Below are positions 1-7,104 of a stretch of DNA of 12,449 nt, piece after piece (position 1 is the stretch's first letter; every line of letters starts with the position of its first letter). The position numbers were made by a program, and so were the translations under genes. Location of the stretch: positions 1 to 12,449 of the forward strand of contig DNOQ01000530.1 of the NCBI GenBank assembly GCA_003501665.1, given 5' to 3'. The notes below the pieces were generated by a model. It was not told the DNA's origin and made no database searches. It saw only the letters and a program-made list of their open reading frames with translations. The DNA comes from Bacteroidales bacterium. Its GTDB lineage: Bacteria; Bacteroidota; Bacteroidia; Bacteroidales; VadinHA17.

Positions 1-8
1 GATAAATG

Positions 9-30
9 TCATATAATCAATATTATATGA
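9..30. repeat. AT-rich inverted repeat upstream of the PspC/PadR unit
   Basis: A perfect 9-bp dyad, TCATATAAT and ATTATATGA, is separated by CAAT. It lies about 120 bp before the first gene and is followed by an A/T-rich stretch. It could be an operator, since PadR-type regulators bind AT-rich dyads, or the weak end of a gene lying to the left of the window. The rest of positions 1-147 is very AT-rich and holds no credible reading frame. Confidence 0.4.
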
Positions 31-92
31 AATATTTTAAACTATTCTTAAAATTTAAGTACATTGTATAGCATAGTAGTAATATGAAAATA

Positions 93-100
93 TATCTTTG
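93..100 (+). promoter_or_regulatory. Candidate Bacteroidota -7 box (TATCTTTG)
   Basis: TATCTTTG fits the TAnnTTTG -7 element recognised by the primary sigma factor of Bacteroidota. It lies 48 bp before the start of the first PspC gene, implying a leader of about 40 nt. No convincing -33 TTTG element is seen at the usual 19-21 bp spacing. The box overlaps a perfect 10-bp palindrome, CTTTGCAAAG (96-105), and is followed by ATGT-T-ACAT (108-116). Both are possible regulator contacts. Confidence 0.45.
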
Positions 101-147
101 CAAAGAAATGTTACATGTTAAAAATAGTAGTATAATTTAAAAAGAAG

Positions 148-738
148 ATGAAAATAACAGTAAGCATTAATCTGGGAGGTTATTCGTTCAACATTGATGA
201 GGACGCGTATGATGAACTGAAAAGGTACCTGAAGAATCTTGAGTTACATTTTGCAGGGGAGGAAAGTGCCTCGGAAATTCTATCCGACATTGAGACCAGA
301 ATCTCGGAATTGTTCCGGGCAAGATTATCGTCTTTCAAGCAGGTGATAACAATGGATGATGTCCGTTATGCAATATCGGTGCTTGGTAATCCTGAAGATT
401 TTCATGATGAGGAAAGAAAATCTGGCAGCGAAAAATTTTCGTCACCGGGATATCACAGGATGTATCGTGATCCGGATCACAGGATAATCGGAGGGGTTTG
501 TGCCGGGATGGGTGCCTACTGGAGCATTGAGCCATGGATTGTCAGGATAATCTTCATTGCCCTTATCCTGGCCGGTGGCCTTGGATTACTCATATACCTT
601 ATTTTATATATAGTTCTGCCGGAGGCAAAAACAACCTCCCAGAAAATTGAAATGAAGGGAGATCCGGTAAATATCAGGAACATTACTGATGCAGTTAAGA
701 ATGAATTTGATACAGTAAGAAGAAACATGAAATTATAG
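148..738 (+). CDS. PspC-domain membrane protein, short paralogue
   Basis: This 196-aa protein has two parts. Residues 1-85 form a soluble, probably cytoplasmic domain with the pattern INLGGYSFNIDEDAY and a second block ending in GNPEDF. This domain often precedes PspC domains in Bacteroidota and has no function I can name. Residues about 103-160 are a PspC domain, with RDPDHRIIGGVCAGMGAYW followed by one hydrophobic helix (about 132-157). PspC proteins belong to the phage-shock/membrane-stress group, but the exact role here is unknown. A short charged tail ends the protein. The ATG at 148 starts the conserved N-terminal motif; there is no good Shine-Dalgarno sequence. It is the first gene of a probable three-gene unit with the PadR regulator and a longer paralogue (1147-2685). 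Confidence 0.88.
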   Translation: MKITVSINLGGYSFNIDEDAYDELKRYLKNLELHFAGEESASEILSDIETRISELFRARLSSFKQVITMDDVRYAISVLGNPEDFHDEERKSGSEKFSSPGYHRMYRDPDHRIIGGVCAGMGAYWSIEPWIVRIIFIALILAGGLGLLIYLILYIVLPEAKTTSQKIEMKGDPVNIRNITDAVKNEFDTVRRNMKL

Positions 739-777
739 ATGAACCAGGGAGGTTTATTTATGATGTATAAAATTTAA
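739..777 (+). promoter_or_regulatory. Mini-ORF with strong Shine-Dalgarno before the PadR gene
   Basis: Directly after the TAG of the first PspC gene comes an ATG opening a 12-codon frame (MNQGGLFMMYKI) that stops at 775-777, 12 bp before the PadR start. Inside it AGGGAGGT (746-753) is a near-consensus ribosome-binding site, well spaced for the in-frame ATGs at 760 and 763 but 36 bp from the PadR ATG at 790. It may be a translated leader, a reinitiation or coupling device, or chance. Strong Shine-Dalgarno sequences are rare in this window, which makes it worth recording. Confidence 0.3.
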
Positions 778-789
778 AATCTATTATTT

Positions 790-1116
790 ATGGATCTGGA
801 AAACACGAAAGCGCAGATGCGCAAGGGAATCCTGGAATACTGTATTTTATCTGTAATTGCCAGGGGATCATGTTATGCAAGTGATATTATCAGGGAACTT
901 AAAGAGGCAAAGGTTATTGTTGTGGAGGGTACATTATATCCTCTTCTTACAAGGCTGAAAAATTCAGGATTACTGAGTTACAGGTGGGAGGAATCACAGC
1001 AGGGACCACCGAGGAAATATTATGAGCTTACCGTAAACGGTAAGGAATATCTGGCCGACCTTGACAGGTCGTGGGATGATCTGGCAATATCAGTCAGTAT
1101 GATCCGTACGAGATAA
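790..1116 (+). CDS. PadR-family transcriptional regulator
   Basis: This 108-aa protein is a compact PadR-type winged-helix DNA-binding protein. The fold covers residues about 15-85. The recognition-helix region EGTLYPLLTRLKNSGLL (46-62) and the wing with GPPRKYYELT (72-81) are the family hallmarks. The C-terminal part is a single short helix, as in the small PadR subfamily that dimerises through its C-terminus. Such proteins usually repress their own operon or a neighbouring membrane or transport gene and respond to small hydrophobic ligands. Here it sits 51 bp after one PspC gene and 30 bp before another on the same strand, so the simplest reading is that it controls this unit. The effector is unknown. 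The ATG at 790 gives the normal family length. Confidence 0.93.
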   Translation: MDLENTKAQMRKGILEYCILSVIARGSCYASDIIRELKEAKVIVVEGTLYPLLTRLKNSGLLSYRWEESQQGPPRKYYELTVNGKEYLADLDRSWDDLAISVSMIRTR

Positions 1117-1146
1117 TCAGATGTAAGATTTAAATTACTGAAAATC

Positions 1147-2685
1147 ATGGATAAAACTATAAAAATTAATCTCGGCGGGACCCTCTTTAATATTGATGAA
1201 GAGGCATACAAAATACTCAGGGGTTATCTTCAGGCTATAAGCCTCAGATTAAGAAATGTTCCGGGGGGCAATGAGACTCTTGACGATATTGAATCAAGGA
1301 TAGCAGAAATATTTCTTTCACAGAAACCAACAGCAGGAGTTATCAGCAGGCTTAATGTGGAAGATATGATATACATTATCGGTAAACCTGAAGATTTCAC
1401 TCAGCCGGAAGATGAAAAACCGGGTCCCGTATTCAGTTCAACGTACGGAAAGCAAATGATCAGGAATCCTGATGACCGCATTATTGGAGGCGTTTGTGGT
1501 GGTATCGGCAGATACCTCAACAGCGATCCTGTCTGGTTCAGATTGCTTTTCATCCTTTTTGCACTGATGTTCGGAATCGGGATATTTGTGTACCTGGCCT
1601 TATGGATAGCCCTGCCATCAGCCGAAGCAGGATCTCAGAAAAAAGATATGTATCAGAAATATAATTTTCACGGAGTATCTTCGGGTAAGGAAAGGAAGGC
1701 TTATTCAACCTCATCAGATGTCGGAAATGCTTTCAATGAGATTTTCAGGGCTGTAGGGAAAGTCCTTTGGATCATTGTCAGGGTATTCCTTATTCTGTTG
1801 GGAGTATCACTTGTGATGACCGGATTCCTTGCCATTGTCTCATTTATTATGGTATTTATTTTTAAGTTTCCGGGAGCGTTCTCGACAGATGCTGTCGGTA
1901 TGAACATAAGCTATCTGCCTGATTTTCTTAATTATGTTGTGACTCCTTCGCTGGTACCATGGATAAAAGCACTTATCACTGTCGCTGTTATTCTGCCTTT
2001 GCTGGTTATTATTTATCTGGGGGTAAGAATGATCTTCTGGTTCAGGGCAAGGGATGGTGTATTTCTTCTCGTCGGTCTTGTGATCTGGGTTTTAAGTATC
2101 GCTGTACTTTCAATTATGTTATTTAATGAAGGCATAAGTTTTGCTGAAACTGCCCGATCTGTATCCCGGGAGTATTTTAAAACAGTACCTGACACACTGT
2201 ATATCAAGTCAGGAGCAAAGATATCCGGACTCAATGTTGACAATGAAATACGTTTACCGGATGATGAATACTCTATATTTGTTTCTGATGAAAATAGCCG
2301 GGTTTATATTCTGGCTGATCTTGATATTGCTTCTGCTGGCAGGAATTCGGCATGGGTGGAGGTTATTAAACGATCAGCCGGAAGGTCAAAAATGGATGCT
2401 TCCGAAAAAGCTGACAGATTGCTGTATAATTATAAAATCTCAGGAGATACACTGTTTCTGGATGAATATTTCGCTATTCCTGAAGGAACAAAATGGTCAT
2501 TGGATGAAGTTGGGGTAGATGTATATGTACCTGAAGGGACTGTGATTTATATGGATAAGACTGTTGAAAGGCTTTATCATTCATACAATGATAATGATTT
2601 TGTAACTGATCAGAGAAACAGATTCCGGGTGATGGAAGAAGACGGACTGGAATACATCAAGTCCGGCCGTAGATTTAACCGTTAG
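1147..2685 (+). CDS. Long PspC-domain multi-spanning membrane protein
   Basis: This 512-aa protein shares its first 160 residues with the short PspC protein at 148-738: the N-terminal INLGGTLFNIDEEAY domain (1-85) and the PspC domain (about 102-159, RNPDDRIIGGVCGGIGRY plus one helix). It continues with about three more hydrophobic segments (about 205-238, 271-298 and 303-326). The C-terminal region (about 330-512) is soluble, beta-rich-looking and non-repetitive, with many Asp and Tyr residues, and probably lies outside the cytoplasmic membrane. No catalytic motif is recognised. The layout resembles Bacteroidota PspC proteins found next to PadR regulators, which are presumed membrane-stress or envelope factors. 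It is the last gene of the unit, 30 bp after the regulator and followed by a strong hairpin. The start at 1147 aligns with that of the paralogue. Confidence 0.88.
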   Translation: MDKTIKINLGGTLFNIDEEAYKILRGYLQAISLRLRNVPGGNETLDDIESRIAEIFLSQKPTAGVISRLNVEDMIYIIGKPEDFTQPEDEKPGPVFSSTYGKQMIRNPDDRIIGGVCGGIGRYLNSDPVWFRLLFILFALMFGIGIFVYLALWIALPSAEAGSQKKDMYQKYNFHGVSSGKERKAYSTSSDVGNAFNEIFRAVGKVLWIIVRVFLILLGVSLVMTGFLAIVSFIMVFIFKFPGAFSTDAVGMNISYLPDFLNYVVTPSLVPWIKALITVAVILPLLVIIYLGVRMIFWFRARDGVFLLVGLVIWVLSIAVLSIMLFNEGISFAETARSVSREYFKTVPDTLYIKSGAKISGLNVDNEIRLPDDEYSIFVSDENSRVYILADLDIASAGRNSAWVEVIKRSAGRSKMDASEKADRLLYNYKISGDTLFLDEYFAIPEGTKWSLDEVGVDVYVPEGTVIYMDKTVERLYHSYNDNDFVTDQRNRFRVMEEDGLEYIKSGRRFNR

Positions 2686-2719
2686 CTTCCTGGTTTTTCA
2701 GTCCTTATATTTTCATTAC

Positions 2720-2751
2720 ATCCGGTACCGTTACAGGTACCGGATTCTTTT
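2720..2751 (+). terminator. Rho-independent terminator after the PspC/PadR unit
   Basis: A perfect 10-bp inverted repeat (ATCCGGTACC, six-base loop GTTACA, GGTACCGGAT) is followed by TCTTTT. It starts 35 bp after the stop of the long PspC gene and is the clearest intrinsic terminator in the window. The rest of the 2686-2848 gap is AT-rich and presumably carries the promoter of the next gene, although no clean TAnnTTTG box was found there. Confidence 0.85.
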
Positions 2752-2848
2752 CAATCAATAGGGCGAAAGAAGCATTAAAATAAATTTTTTTAGCAGGAAT
2801 CATTTGCCGAACTTCGTTATCATAAATCAATTAGCTACATACTTCGGC

Positions 2849-4096
2849 ATGAAAAGACTATTATTAATGTTAGCTCTGGTGCTATTTTGTAAAGGGGCAT
2901 TTTCCCAGGAAACCGTTTCACAGGCTGACACTTTACGTAAAGATGCACTTAATGTTTATATGGAAGCCACCGACTATATAAAAAAGGAGATCCCTTATAT
3001 TAACTATGTAAGGGACAGGAAAGTTGCTGATGTATATATAATATGGACCACGGAGAGCACCGGATCGGGAGGCTTGATCTCGACATTTTTTATTGTCGGG
3101 CAGGGAAAATACAGCGGGATGACTGATACTGTAAAATGCAATATCAGTCCGGATGAAACTGTGGATGTCAGAAGAGCCAAAGAGGTAAAAAGCCTGAAAA
3201 TGGGACTGATGCGATATGTACAGAAAACACCGCTTGCACAGTTCGTGAATATAAATTTCAGTCAGACGCTTAACGAAACCGTATCATCGGATAAATGGAA
3301 CAGCTGGGTTTACTCCACAAACATGTGGGCATATATTTCAGGACAAGCCACGTACAAGATTAATTACCTTTCAGGAATGATCTCAGCAAACAGGATCACT
3401 GAAAAATCCAAATTCGAATCAAGAGCAAGCCTGGATGTAGAGACCGATAAGATAATATATAAGGAGACAGATTTCGATACTACATATATCAGCACTTATA
3501 AGCAAAAAGCCGCTTCTGTCTCCTATGTTAAAAGTATAAATGAACACTGGTCGGCGGGAGGATCAGTTAACATAATGTCCTTTACTTATTCAAATTATGA
3601 TTTTTCGATAAATATAGCACCCGGTATAGAATTTGATATATTTCCATACAGGGAATCGACACGTCGTCTGATGACCTTCAGATACAAAGCAGGAGTAGAG
3701 ATCAACAATTACACTGAAACGACCGATCGCTTTAAGATGAAGGAGACTGTTGCTTATCAATCACTGGCGGCTCATATATCATATATCCAGAAATGGGGAT
3801 CGATCTCCGGAACGCTTACCTGGAACAATTACTTTTTCGACTGGTCGTATAACAAGCTTCGGTTTAATACTGTTACGCGTCTGAGAATATTCAAGGGGGT
3901 TCAGTTCAACATCCAGGGGCAGGGTTCCTTGGTGCACGACCAGATCTCACTTCCCCTTGGAAATGCTTCACTCGAGGATGTTCTGCTCAGGAGAAAAATG
4001 CAAAAAACTACATACCAGTATTTTACCAGCATTGGCCTGACCTATACTTTCGGTTCTATCTATAACAATGTGGTAAATCCAAGGTTCGATAACTGA
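2849..4096 (+). CDS. Exported, probable outer-membrane beta-barrel protein of unknown function
   Basis: This is a 415-aa protein when started at the ATG at 2849, which begins a clean Sec signal peptide (residues 1-20, ending GAFSQ). A TTG at 2804 extends the frame by 15 residues but would bury the signal, so it is less likely. After the signal, residues about 40-130 carry a block with IPYINYVRDRKVADVYIIWTT, a GSGG turn and MGLMRYVQKTPLA. The remainder is made of alternating, aromatic-rich segments typical of a beta-barrel, ending in YTFGSIYNNVVNPRFDN. From memory this pattern is a conserved, uncharacterised family in Bacteroidota, with the FGSIYNN(I/V)VNPRF end strongly kept. No function is assigned. 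It stands alone after a terminator, and its stop is one base from that of the convergent hydrolase gene. Confidence 0.82.
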   Translation: MKRLLLMLALVLFCKGAFSQETVSQADTLRKDALNVYMEATDYIKKEIPYINYVRDRKVADVYIIWTTESTGSGGLISTFFIVGQGKYSGMTDTVKCNISPDETVDVRRAKEVKSLKMGLMRYVQKTPLAQFVNINFSQTLNETVSSDKWNSWVYSTNMWAYISGQATYKINYLSGMISANRITEKSKFESRASLDVETDKIIYKETDFDTTYISTYKQKAASVSYVKSINEHWSAGGSVNIMSFTYSNYDFSINIAPGIEFDIFPYRESTRRLMTFRYKAGVEINNYTETTDRFKMKETVAYQSLAAHISYIQKWGSISGTLTWNNYFFDWSYNKLRFNTVTRLRIFKGVQFNIQGQGSLVHDQISLPLGNASLEDVLLRRKMQKTTYQYFTSIGLTYTFGSIYNNVVNPRFDN

Positions 4097-4097
4097 T

Positions 4098-5447
4098 TCA
4101 GTTCAGGAACAATTCATCATCATCGGAAACAAACATCCGGGTGGTTTTTGAATATGTTCCATCAACAGGATCGGGATATATAAGTTCCAGATAGAATGCC
4201 CTGAAACCTGAATCAGGATGGTCAATATTAACTTTTATGTCACTGTAGTTTAAGAATTCAATATCCTTCTCTACAAATTGATTATCCCTGAAATCCCGGT
4301 CAGGAGAATCACAGATCCATAAATTGACCTCTTTTAATTCAGGCGATGCCTTTACCGTCAATTCAGTTTTTTCAGTATCGGAACTTATCTTCCATTCACA
4401 TCCGGGGTGTTGTTTATTATTTATAACAATATTAAAAAAAGCGCTGAGTGCTTTCATGGCACCGGTTCCGTCACCCAGTCCGTGCCCGGCATTTGGTTCA
4501 TAATGGATATAGTTCTCTCCCGGAATATCATAGTAATACTTTTTAACTGCATCAACCGGCCAGTATTCATCGTTGGTTCCAATTATGATCAGTTTAGGCA
4601 TGGTAAGGGAAGCGCGATATGAATATGGATCTATCATCACAGCCAGTTCCCTGCCCTCAGTGCTCTGAAGATCCTGTGCAATGCCAAGTCTGACATAATC
4701 TTCAATCTGAATACTGTAATCACCCCACACCTCTTTCTGGTAAGGGATATTTACCGGCATGTTAAGTACATCTATTACCATTGGTGCAATTGCAAGTACC
4801 CTCTTATCCTGTGAGCCTGTCAGCCAGGTCGTCCATCCCCTTTTTGAAGCTCCTGTAACCACGAATCCCGAAATTCTGTGGTTCAGTTTCTGTTCCGAGT
4901 ATTCCTGAACAGCATCCATTGCCCTGATTGCACTTTTTGTCATCGGAAAAAGAAGCGGCCACGTAAAATCCCTGTCATTTTTAAAATTATGAAGTGTATA
5001 GGAAATGAGAGCATCCTCGGTAAGATTATCATACAAAGGTTGATTTGGAACCTGAGAAATGATTGCTGCAACTGCATTGTTCTTTGCAGCAACCATTGTG
5101 AGCATTTTGAATATTTCGTTATCCCTGCCCTGCCAATTTGGATTGCCGTCTTTATTGCTTCCACCTGTTATAAAAAGCAATGCACCCCCTGAAGGTGTCC
5201 CCTCAGGAGAAATTATCATAAGCTGGTGAACCCATACAAATTCACGCCATTTCTGAGATGTTAGTTTCAGCACAGCTACATTGAGCCCGTCCGACTGAAA
5301 TTCTTCCCTTATCTCCCAGCCGTATGTTTTATCACTTGTCTTAATATAATTCTCAAGTGCGGTTTCCGGAGTAACAAGGGTTTTGTTTCCGGTGCAGGCA
5401 TATAATGCCATGAACAAGACAGGTAACAATAATAAATTCCTTTTCAT
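4098..5447 (-). CDS. PhoPQ-activated pathogenicity-related (PqaA-type) lipoprotein hydrolase
   Basis: This 449-aa protein has an alpha/beta-hydrolase fold and matches the PhoPQ_related family, named after Salmonella PqaA and also including Dictyostelium AprA. The expected triad is visible: Ser201 in the nucleophile elbow VTGASKRGWTTW, Asp293 in GTNDEYWPVDA and His322 in PNAGHGLG. Family members are secreted and distantly related to prolyl-peptidase-type enzymes; the natural substrate is not established. Residues 1-17 form a hydrophobic signal ending LYAC, so Cys18 is a probable lipidation site, although Tyr at -2 is unusual for a lipobox. A C-terminal beta-sandwich-like part (about 350-440) follows the hydrolase core. 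It is transcribed away from the small membrane protein at 5554 and has the same direction as the citrate synthase operon upstream, 286 bp away. Physiological role unknown. Confidence 0.88.
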   Translation of the reverse strand: MKRNLLLLPVLFMALYACTGNKTLVTPETALENYIKTSDKTYGWEIREEFQSDGLNVAVLKLTSQKWREFVWVHQLMIISPEGTPSGGALLFITGGSNKDGNPNWQGRDNEIFKMLTMVAAKNNAVAAIISQVPNQPLYDNLTEDALISYTLHNFKNDRDFTWPLLFPMTKSAIRAMDAVQEYSEQKLNHRISGFVVTGASKRGWTTWLTGSQDKRVLAIAPMVIDVLNMPVNIPYQKEVWGDYSIQIEDYVRLGIAQDLQSTEGRELAVMIDPYSYRASLTMPKLIIIGTNDEYWPVDAVKKYYYDIPGENYIHYEPNAGHGLGDGTGAMKALSAFFNIVINNKQHPGCEWKISSDTEKTELTVKASPELKEVNLWICDSPDRDFRDNQFVEKDIEFLNYSDIKVNIDHPDSGFRAFYLELIYPDPVDGTYSKTTRMFVSDDDELFLN

Positions 5448-5465
5448 TCTAACAGATATTATGGA

Positions 5466-5473
5466 TAGATTTG
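5466..5473 (+). promoter_or_regulatory. Candidate -7 box (TAGATTTG) for the 56-aa membrane protein
   Basis: TAGATTTG fits the Bacteroidota TAnnTTTG -7 element and points toward the small gene starting at 5554, leaving a leader of roughly 75 nt. No clear -33 element accompanies it. It lies in the 106-bp divergent gap shared with the PqaA-type hydrolase, whose own promoter was not recognised on the other strand. Confidence 0.3.
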
Positions 5474-5553
5474 TGTTATTTAATTGATGAATATACTTTA
5501 AAATAGTCAGGGAAAATTGTAATTTGGCAATAAAATTACGATAAGTTTAACTG

Positions 5554-5724
5554 ATGAAAAGGAAATCAATTATTTATTATGTGTTTGGAGTGATTTCAGC
5601 ACTCATAGCGGTTATAATCTTCCTGAAAAGCTTTGACTGGAGGTCGCTTCTCATTCTCATTTTCGGAGTTGCGGCAGTTCTTCTTTTCTGGCAGGGAGCG
5701 GTGGAATCGAATAAAAAAGAATGA
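5554..5724 (+). CDS. Small two-helix membrane protein (56 aa)
   Basis: This short frame encodes 56 residues: a basic start MKRK, a hydrophobic helix (about 6-24), a short loop with KSFDWR (25-30), a second hydrophobic helix (about 31-48) and a charged tail ESNKKE. The positive N-terminus, paired helices and charged end look like a genuine small inner-membrane protein rather than random translation. No family is recognised and no function can be given. It lies between two minus-strand genes: it diverges from the PqaA-type hydrolase (106-bp gap) and converges on citrate synthase, with 9 bp between the two stop codons. No Shine-Dalgarno sequence is evident, which is normal here. The main alternative is a chance ORF. 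Confidence 0.55.
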   Translation: MKRKSIIYYVFGVISALIAVIIFLKSFDWRSLLILIFGVAAVLLFWQGAVESNKKE

Positions 5725-5733
5725 CAGGGTATT

Positions 5734-7089
5734 CTATCTGAGTTCGATTGGAATATATTCTCTGCGGCCGTATACATTCTTGAATGCAGGCCTGATAATT
5801 CTTTTTGCCGAGAATGTAAGTTCCTCTATTCTGTGAGAGCACCAGCCTGCGATCCTTGCCATGGCAAAAAGTGGTGTATATAATTCTTTGGGTATGCCGA
5901 TACAGGAATAAACAAATCCTGAATAGAAGTCGACATTTATACAAACCACTTTGGCTGATTGTTCTCCCTTGAACTGTCTGAAAACCTCAGGGGTCAGCTT
6001 TTCAACAAGTGCATACAATTCAAATTCATCAATTTTACCGGCTTCGGTTGCGAGATCCCTGGCTTTTTCCTTCAGAAGGATTGCCCGGGGATCAGATATT
6101 GTATAAACCGCATGTCCGATACCGTAAATGATCCCGGTATGATCATTTGCCTCCTTGCGGAGTATCTTAAGCAGGTAATCTGCTACTTCCGCCTCATCTT
6201 TCCAGTTCTTTACATTCTTTTTAATATCCTCCATCATATTCAGCACTTTAAGGTTGGCGCCACCGTGAAGAGGTCCCTTGAGCGATCCTATGGCTGATGT
6301 GACAGCAGAGTAAATATCTGTTTCGGTCGAACTGGTCACCCTCATAGTGAATGTTGAATTATTACCTCCTCCATGTTCCGCATGAATAACCAGGGAAAGG
6401 TCTACAAGATCGGCCTGGAGGCGTGTATAGGAACCCTCTCCCTTAATAAGGTGGAGGAAGTTTTCCGCGGTTGACAAACTTGTCTTCGGATGTCTGATAG
6501 ATAAAGTTTTACCGTGATAAAGATGGCGTAATGCCTGGTACGAATAGGCAATTATTGAAGGGAATTTTGCAATCAGGTTTACAGACTGCCTGATCATATT
6601 ATCCAAAGAAATATCGTCAGGTTTTTCATCCAGGGTATATAATCCCAGTACCGACCGGGCAAGCATGTTAAGTACATCCTTTCCCTTCATTGACAGGATC
6701 ATGTCTTTTGTAAAATGATCCGGAAGATCTCTCATGGATGCCATAATTGTTGAGAACTCTTCGATCTCATATTTCGAAGGCAGATGCCCGGTCAGAAGCA
6801 AAAAAACCGTTTCATCAAATCCATGCCTGTTCTCTTTCTGGAAGCCATGAGTAATTGCTTCTATATCAATCCCCCTGTAAAGAAGTCTTCCCGGGACGGG
6901 TATAACCTTGCCGTTTTCCTTTTCATAGCCGACAACATCCCCAATATTTGTAAGACCAACAAGCACTCCTGTCCGGTCATTGTTCCTCAGGCCTCTTTTT
7001 ACATCATATTTTTCAAACAGTTCATTGCTGATCTGACATGATTCTCTTACTGATTTTTCGAGTTTTAAGAAAAAATTTCTGTCTTCCAT
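5734..7089 (-). CDS. gltA: Citrate synthase
   Basis: This 451-aa protein is a Si-type citrate synthase, condensing oxaloacetate with acetyl-CoA to citrate. The active-site residues are in place: His239 in HAEHGGGNNSTF, His326 in GIGHAVY with Arg335 in the following DPRA, and Asp387 in NVDFYSG. GPLHGGAN (272-279) is also conserved. The GxGHAV form, with Ala after the His, recalls eukaryotic enzymes more than the GFGHRVY of E. coli. The N-terminus is longer than in minimal bacterial enzymes, which fits a subgroup of about 450 residues. It is the last gene of the proBA-acn-icd-gltA row, 15 bp after icd. A 2-methylcitrate synthase is the usual confusion in this family, but the neighbours (aconitase, isocitrate dehydrogenase) favour citrate. 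No strong terminator follows. Confidence 0.96.
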   Translation of the reverse strand: MEDRNFFLKLEKSVRESCQISNELFEKYDVKRGLRNNDRTGVLVGLTNIGDVVGYEKENGKVIPVPGRLLYRGIDIEAITHGFQKENRHGFDETVFLLLTGHLPSKYEIEEFSTIMASMRDLPDHFTKDMILSMKGKDVLNMLARSVLGLYTLDEKPDDISLDNMIRQSVNLIAKFPSIIAYSYQALRHLYHGKTLSIRHPKTSLSTAENFLHLIKGEGSYTRLQADLVDLSLVIHAEHGGGNNSTFTMRVTSSTETDIYSAVTSAIGSLKGPLHGGANLKVLNMMEDIKKNVKNWKDEAEVADYLLKILRKEANDHTGIIYGIGHAVYTISDPRAILLKEKARDLATEAGKIDEFELYALVEKLTPEVFRQFKGEQSAKVVCINVDFYSGFVYSCIGIPKELYTPLFAMARIAGWCSHRIEELTFSAKRIIRPAFKNVYGRREYIPIELR

Positions 7090-7104
7090 GGCATCAATTT
7101 TTAG

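Noticed and set aside
131..138. TATAATTT as a promoter box for the first PspC gene
   Set aside because: It lacks the final G of TAnnTTTG and lies only 9 bp before the start codon, leaving almost no leader. The box at 93-100 is better.
2141..2518. 125-residue + strand frame inside the long PspC gene, with a hydrophobic stretch
   Set aside because: It is shifted against an intact 512-aa frame that stays coherent through its C-terminus. There is no sign of a frameshift and no start signal.
2804..2848. TTG start extending the outer-membrane protein by 15 residues
   Set aside because: It would place extra residues before a complete signal peptide that begins naturally at the ATG at 2849.
5711..5735. 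Possible terminator after citrate synthase (AGAAT / ATTCT stem followed by T-run on the minus strand)
   Set aside because: The stem is only 5 bp, AT-rich and overlaps the stop codon. It is too weak to call.
5633..5836. 67-residue + strand frame overlapping the 56-aa gene and citrate synthase
   Set aside because: It is out of frame with the better small ORF, runs antisense into conserved citrate synthase sequence and lacks a convincing start.
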